Source of the DNA: Pseudoips prasinana | Lineage: Eukaryota; Arthropoda; Insecta; Lepidoptera; Nolidae | Reading direction: 5' to 3' | Length of the DNA stretch: 64,000 nucleotides | Assembly: GCA_951640165.1 (NCBI GenBank) | Contig: OX621264.1 | Coordinates: forward strand, 7,631,001-7,695,000 | Shown here: in pieces, positions 61,800 to 64,000 of the stretch | Position numbering within the stretch: the stretch's first letter is position 1 | Layout of the letters: each line of letters begins with the position of its first letter | Program-made: the position numbers and the translations under genes | The notes under the pieces: generated by a model | What the model saw: only the letters and a program-made list of their open reading frames with translations | What the model was told of the DNA's origin: nothing | The model's database searches: none

Positions 61800-62558
61800 A
61801 TTTATTTAGAGGTAATTTGCTATTAAAAGTAAATAACTTCTTTTATTTACAAGGACAAATAAACACAGAAGGCTCATATTTATTTATTAGTGTGACGTGT
61901 TTAACCAATTAATACCTTTTGCAATTCTTTATCTAAACATAAGTTAAGTTAAACATGTCTCGTAATATACAACGAGTAACATTAACAGTATCATCGACAA
62001 TCCTTACTTAAAAAGTTTAGTTTGTCAATGGAACAATACAGCATGCAAAAAACCACTATGAAAATGATTAGCTGATGCATTTTGTATGGGGAAACAAATA
62101 AATATGTTTTTGTATTTTACAAACTGTTTTTTTTTTGCTACGGCTACATATCAAGCTATACATACATTTCCAGTACAAGTTGTTCTCGTGTTGTATAGGA
62201 TTTCAATGAGAGGTCAGCTTATATTGGAAATGTATAGCTTGATATGTAGCCGTGTGTTTATAAAACGAAAAATTAATCTTTCTATAAGAATTAGAAATTT
62301 TGTAATGTCTCATATGCCAGCAGTTTTCTGGTAAATTATAATTGATTTAAAAAATTGCATGTCTTTTTTAAAATTTCCATTTATGTGTCTTGTATATTGA
62401 CATAGTTACGGGAATACTTTTCGCCTTCTTTTTTTTTCTTAACATCAGGTAAAATGAATGTTACCATCAAATTGTCAGCAGAATAGAAAACACACATAAA
62501 AAAATATTCAATCAAGTATCCTAAAATACTAAACTAACGCAGTATTCTTTTGTTACAG
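61800..62558. other. Unassigned; contains one inverted repeat
   Basis: CGGCTACATATCAAGCTATA CA (62139) is mirrored by TGTATAGCTTGATATGTAGC CG (62232). The rest, up to the splice acceptor, is AT-rich and looks like intron. Confidence 0.45.
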
Positions 62559-62955
62559 ACAAGGCCTGAAGCTCCGGCAACTGACAGATGGCCGCCATCT
62601 TGTCCAAGTGATATACAACCAAAATGGAGACATACAAGACTGTGAATATGTAACGCAAGGGAAATCAACAAGAAACTTCCTGAAAACGTTACGTAAAGAA
62701 CTAAAATTAGCTTTAGACGAAGAAATATACAGGATAGTAAATAAACAACCAAAAAATATAGAAGAAGAAAAGTTTTACCACCGCTTTGGTAACGTCTCTT
62801 TTCGGATACTACAAAATGGCGAGCGCTTACCGCCAGACATTCTAAGATGGCTCGATTATGATAATTTAAAAATGGAATGTCTGAATAGACATCAAGAATT
62901 GAAATACATGATGGAGAACAAGAATAAAGTCGGGGAAAACTCTCTGGCTAGGTAG
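62559..62955 (+). CDS. Probable host-gene exon (3' terminal or internal)
   Basis: A splice acceptor (TTCTTTTGTTACAG, ending 62558) leads into an open frame of 131 codons after one leading base (phase 1): QGLKLRQLTDGRHLVQVIYN, later CEYVTQGKSTRNFLKTLRKE, KFYHRFGNVSFRILQNGERL and PPDILRWLDYDNLKMECLNR, ending GENSLAR and TAG. Base composition is more even than its surroundings and it is not repeated in the window. I do not recognise the family; no signal peptide, membrane segment or catalytic motif is visible, and the charged helical look suggests a cytosolic or structural protein. The stop makes it a last exon, but AG|GTAGTT at 62952 could be a donor. Confidence 0.6.
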
Positions 62956-64000
62956 TTGTTATGTTTTTATTTTGTAATATGTTCTATTTGGAATTATTAT
63001 TTGAATTAAGAATCATTTTGACACTTCGGTCATTCAATTTTAATTGCGTCGCCAGGAAAAATAATTCTTATTTCAAATATTTAATACTCACGAATTCTCA
63101 AACCTCAATATTAACTGCCAGGACTCGACTGTGACTTATTCCATAGACACATTTTGGGATATGCCTGGTAGTTTATTATCAGGCATGTTGTTTAAGCGTA
63201 AAGTTTGAGTATTCGGTGGTAAAAGGGTAAATGTCTATGGTTTGAATTTTTGGATGTGTTGATTTTAGAACCTCCTTATTCATTATATTATACTTTAGTT
63301 ATATGCCTAAATTCTTTCAGATATTCTCATGTATTGATAAAAAACATTAAATTCAAGGCATCCAAAAAGAATCGCACGTCGCTCATCTCTCTTTGGATCC
63401 ATTTTCAACTGGTTCATATTCGGAACAGTATTTACGGCCAGCCCATGAATGACCTTTCTATTTTTTCATCATCTGTATGTTTGCACTATGAAAAACTGAA
63501 ACACGTAGACGGTACTGTCAACTCTTTGGTATAAATATTGTCTATGGTAAAAAAGGAACGCGTCCATCTTACCTACGGCACTACGTTTAGTTTAGTCTAG
63601 CACATAAAACAAATTATTTACCATTTTCTTAATATATTTCTAAAAGTTATTTACTATACAGGACCCCGTGTAAGCGCACGGATAAATTTGACATTTATGC
63701 AGTTCGTACCGGAAACAAAATCCACTCCAGTTACAAACTAAATAAATGTCAGCTTACATAATCATTGGCATGTATGAAGTAATCGAATGCTTCTAATTTC
63801 AAATTGTGCTAACAATTATTCATTCTCATTCTTTACATCATTATTCGCCTTGTATCTAACACATTTCAACTTAACATTCGCATTTTATTTCAAATAATTT
63901 TAGTTATATTTTTATTTTATTTATTGTCAAATATTCATCTTACTCTTTAGTTTAGTTTAATATTTATGTTCATCCATTCGCAAGGAGTTTAGATAAAAGT
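62956..64000. other. 3' UTR or intron, then unassigned
   Basis: If the exon is terminal, its 3' UTR begins here. A 94-codon plus frame (63250-63534) has no features. I see no repeats from the rest of the window, which fits a unique, gene-associated region. Confidence 0.4.

Noticed and set aside
1..64000. Origin in a W chromosome or other heterochromatin
   Set aside because: The transposon density fits, but nothing in the sequence itself proves chromosome or chromatin state.

Overview
The window looks like intergenic or intronic DNA from a moth or butterfly. It is AT-rich and almost wholly built from transposable elements of types typical of Lepidoptera: short Helitron-like elements ending in a GC hairpin plus CTAG, tRNA-headed SINEs, RTE, Jockey/CR1-like and R1-like LINE ends, Tc1/mariner, Harbinger-like and many foldback elements. 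I find no ribosomal RNA, no credible functional tRNA gene, no CRISPR array and no bacterial features. All assignments come from reading the sequence; no database was searched.

Layout. 1-1.5 kb: open LINE reverse transcriptase on the minus strand, cut by the window edge. 1.5-14 kb: mosaic of SINEs (including a 5S rRNA-like family), RTE tails, Helitron-like copies and foldback elements. 13.95-18.24 kb: one complete, very young Ty3/Gypsy-type LTR element with near-identical 314-bp LTRs, a CTAC target duplication and a 521-codon frame joining Gag-protease to an integrase tail with no reverse transcriptase. 18.2-19.9 kb: LINE tails. 19.86-23.73 kb: a near-intact DNA transposon with 30-bp inverted ends, subterminal repeats, a probable 5' UTR intron and a transposase-like frame of about 746 codons broken by one frameshift at a T tract; this is the best candidate for something little described. 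24-30 kb: nested foldback elements, a 402-bp tandem duplication, and two back-to-back perfect palindromes. 30.3-31.9 kb: Tc1-type DD34E transposon with one stop codon. 32.4-33.3 kb and 40.0-41.3 kb: two non-autonomous elements with TAA target duplications. 33.6-54 kb: further nested SINE, LINE and Helitron debris. 54.7-56.3 kb: two decayed Helitron helicase fragments whose 3' end matches the small elements. 56.6-57.4 kb: a perfect 71-bp palindrome and a 270-bp tandem duplication. 62.56-62.96 kb: the only stretch that looks like a host exon, on the plus strand.

How the parts relate. The elements form autonomous/non-autonomous sets: the decayed Helitron helicase with the many CTAG-ended copies, RTE and other LINEs with SINEs, and Harbinger or Tc1 sources with foldback copies. 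The order of insertion can be read in several nests: a SINE inside a Helitron-like copy at 33.7 kb, an R1-like LINE end with a 13-bp target duplication inside an RTE tail at 12.9 kb, and a LINE tail inside another R1-like end at 47.4 kb.
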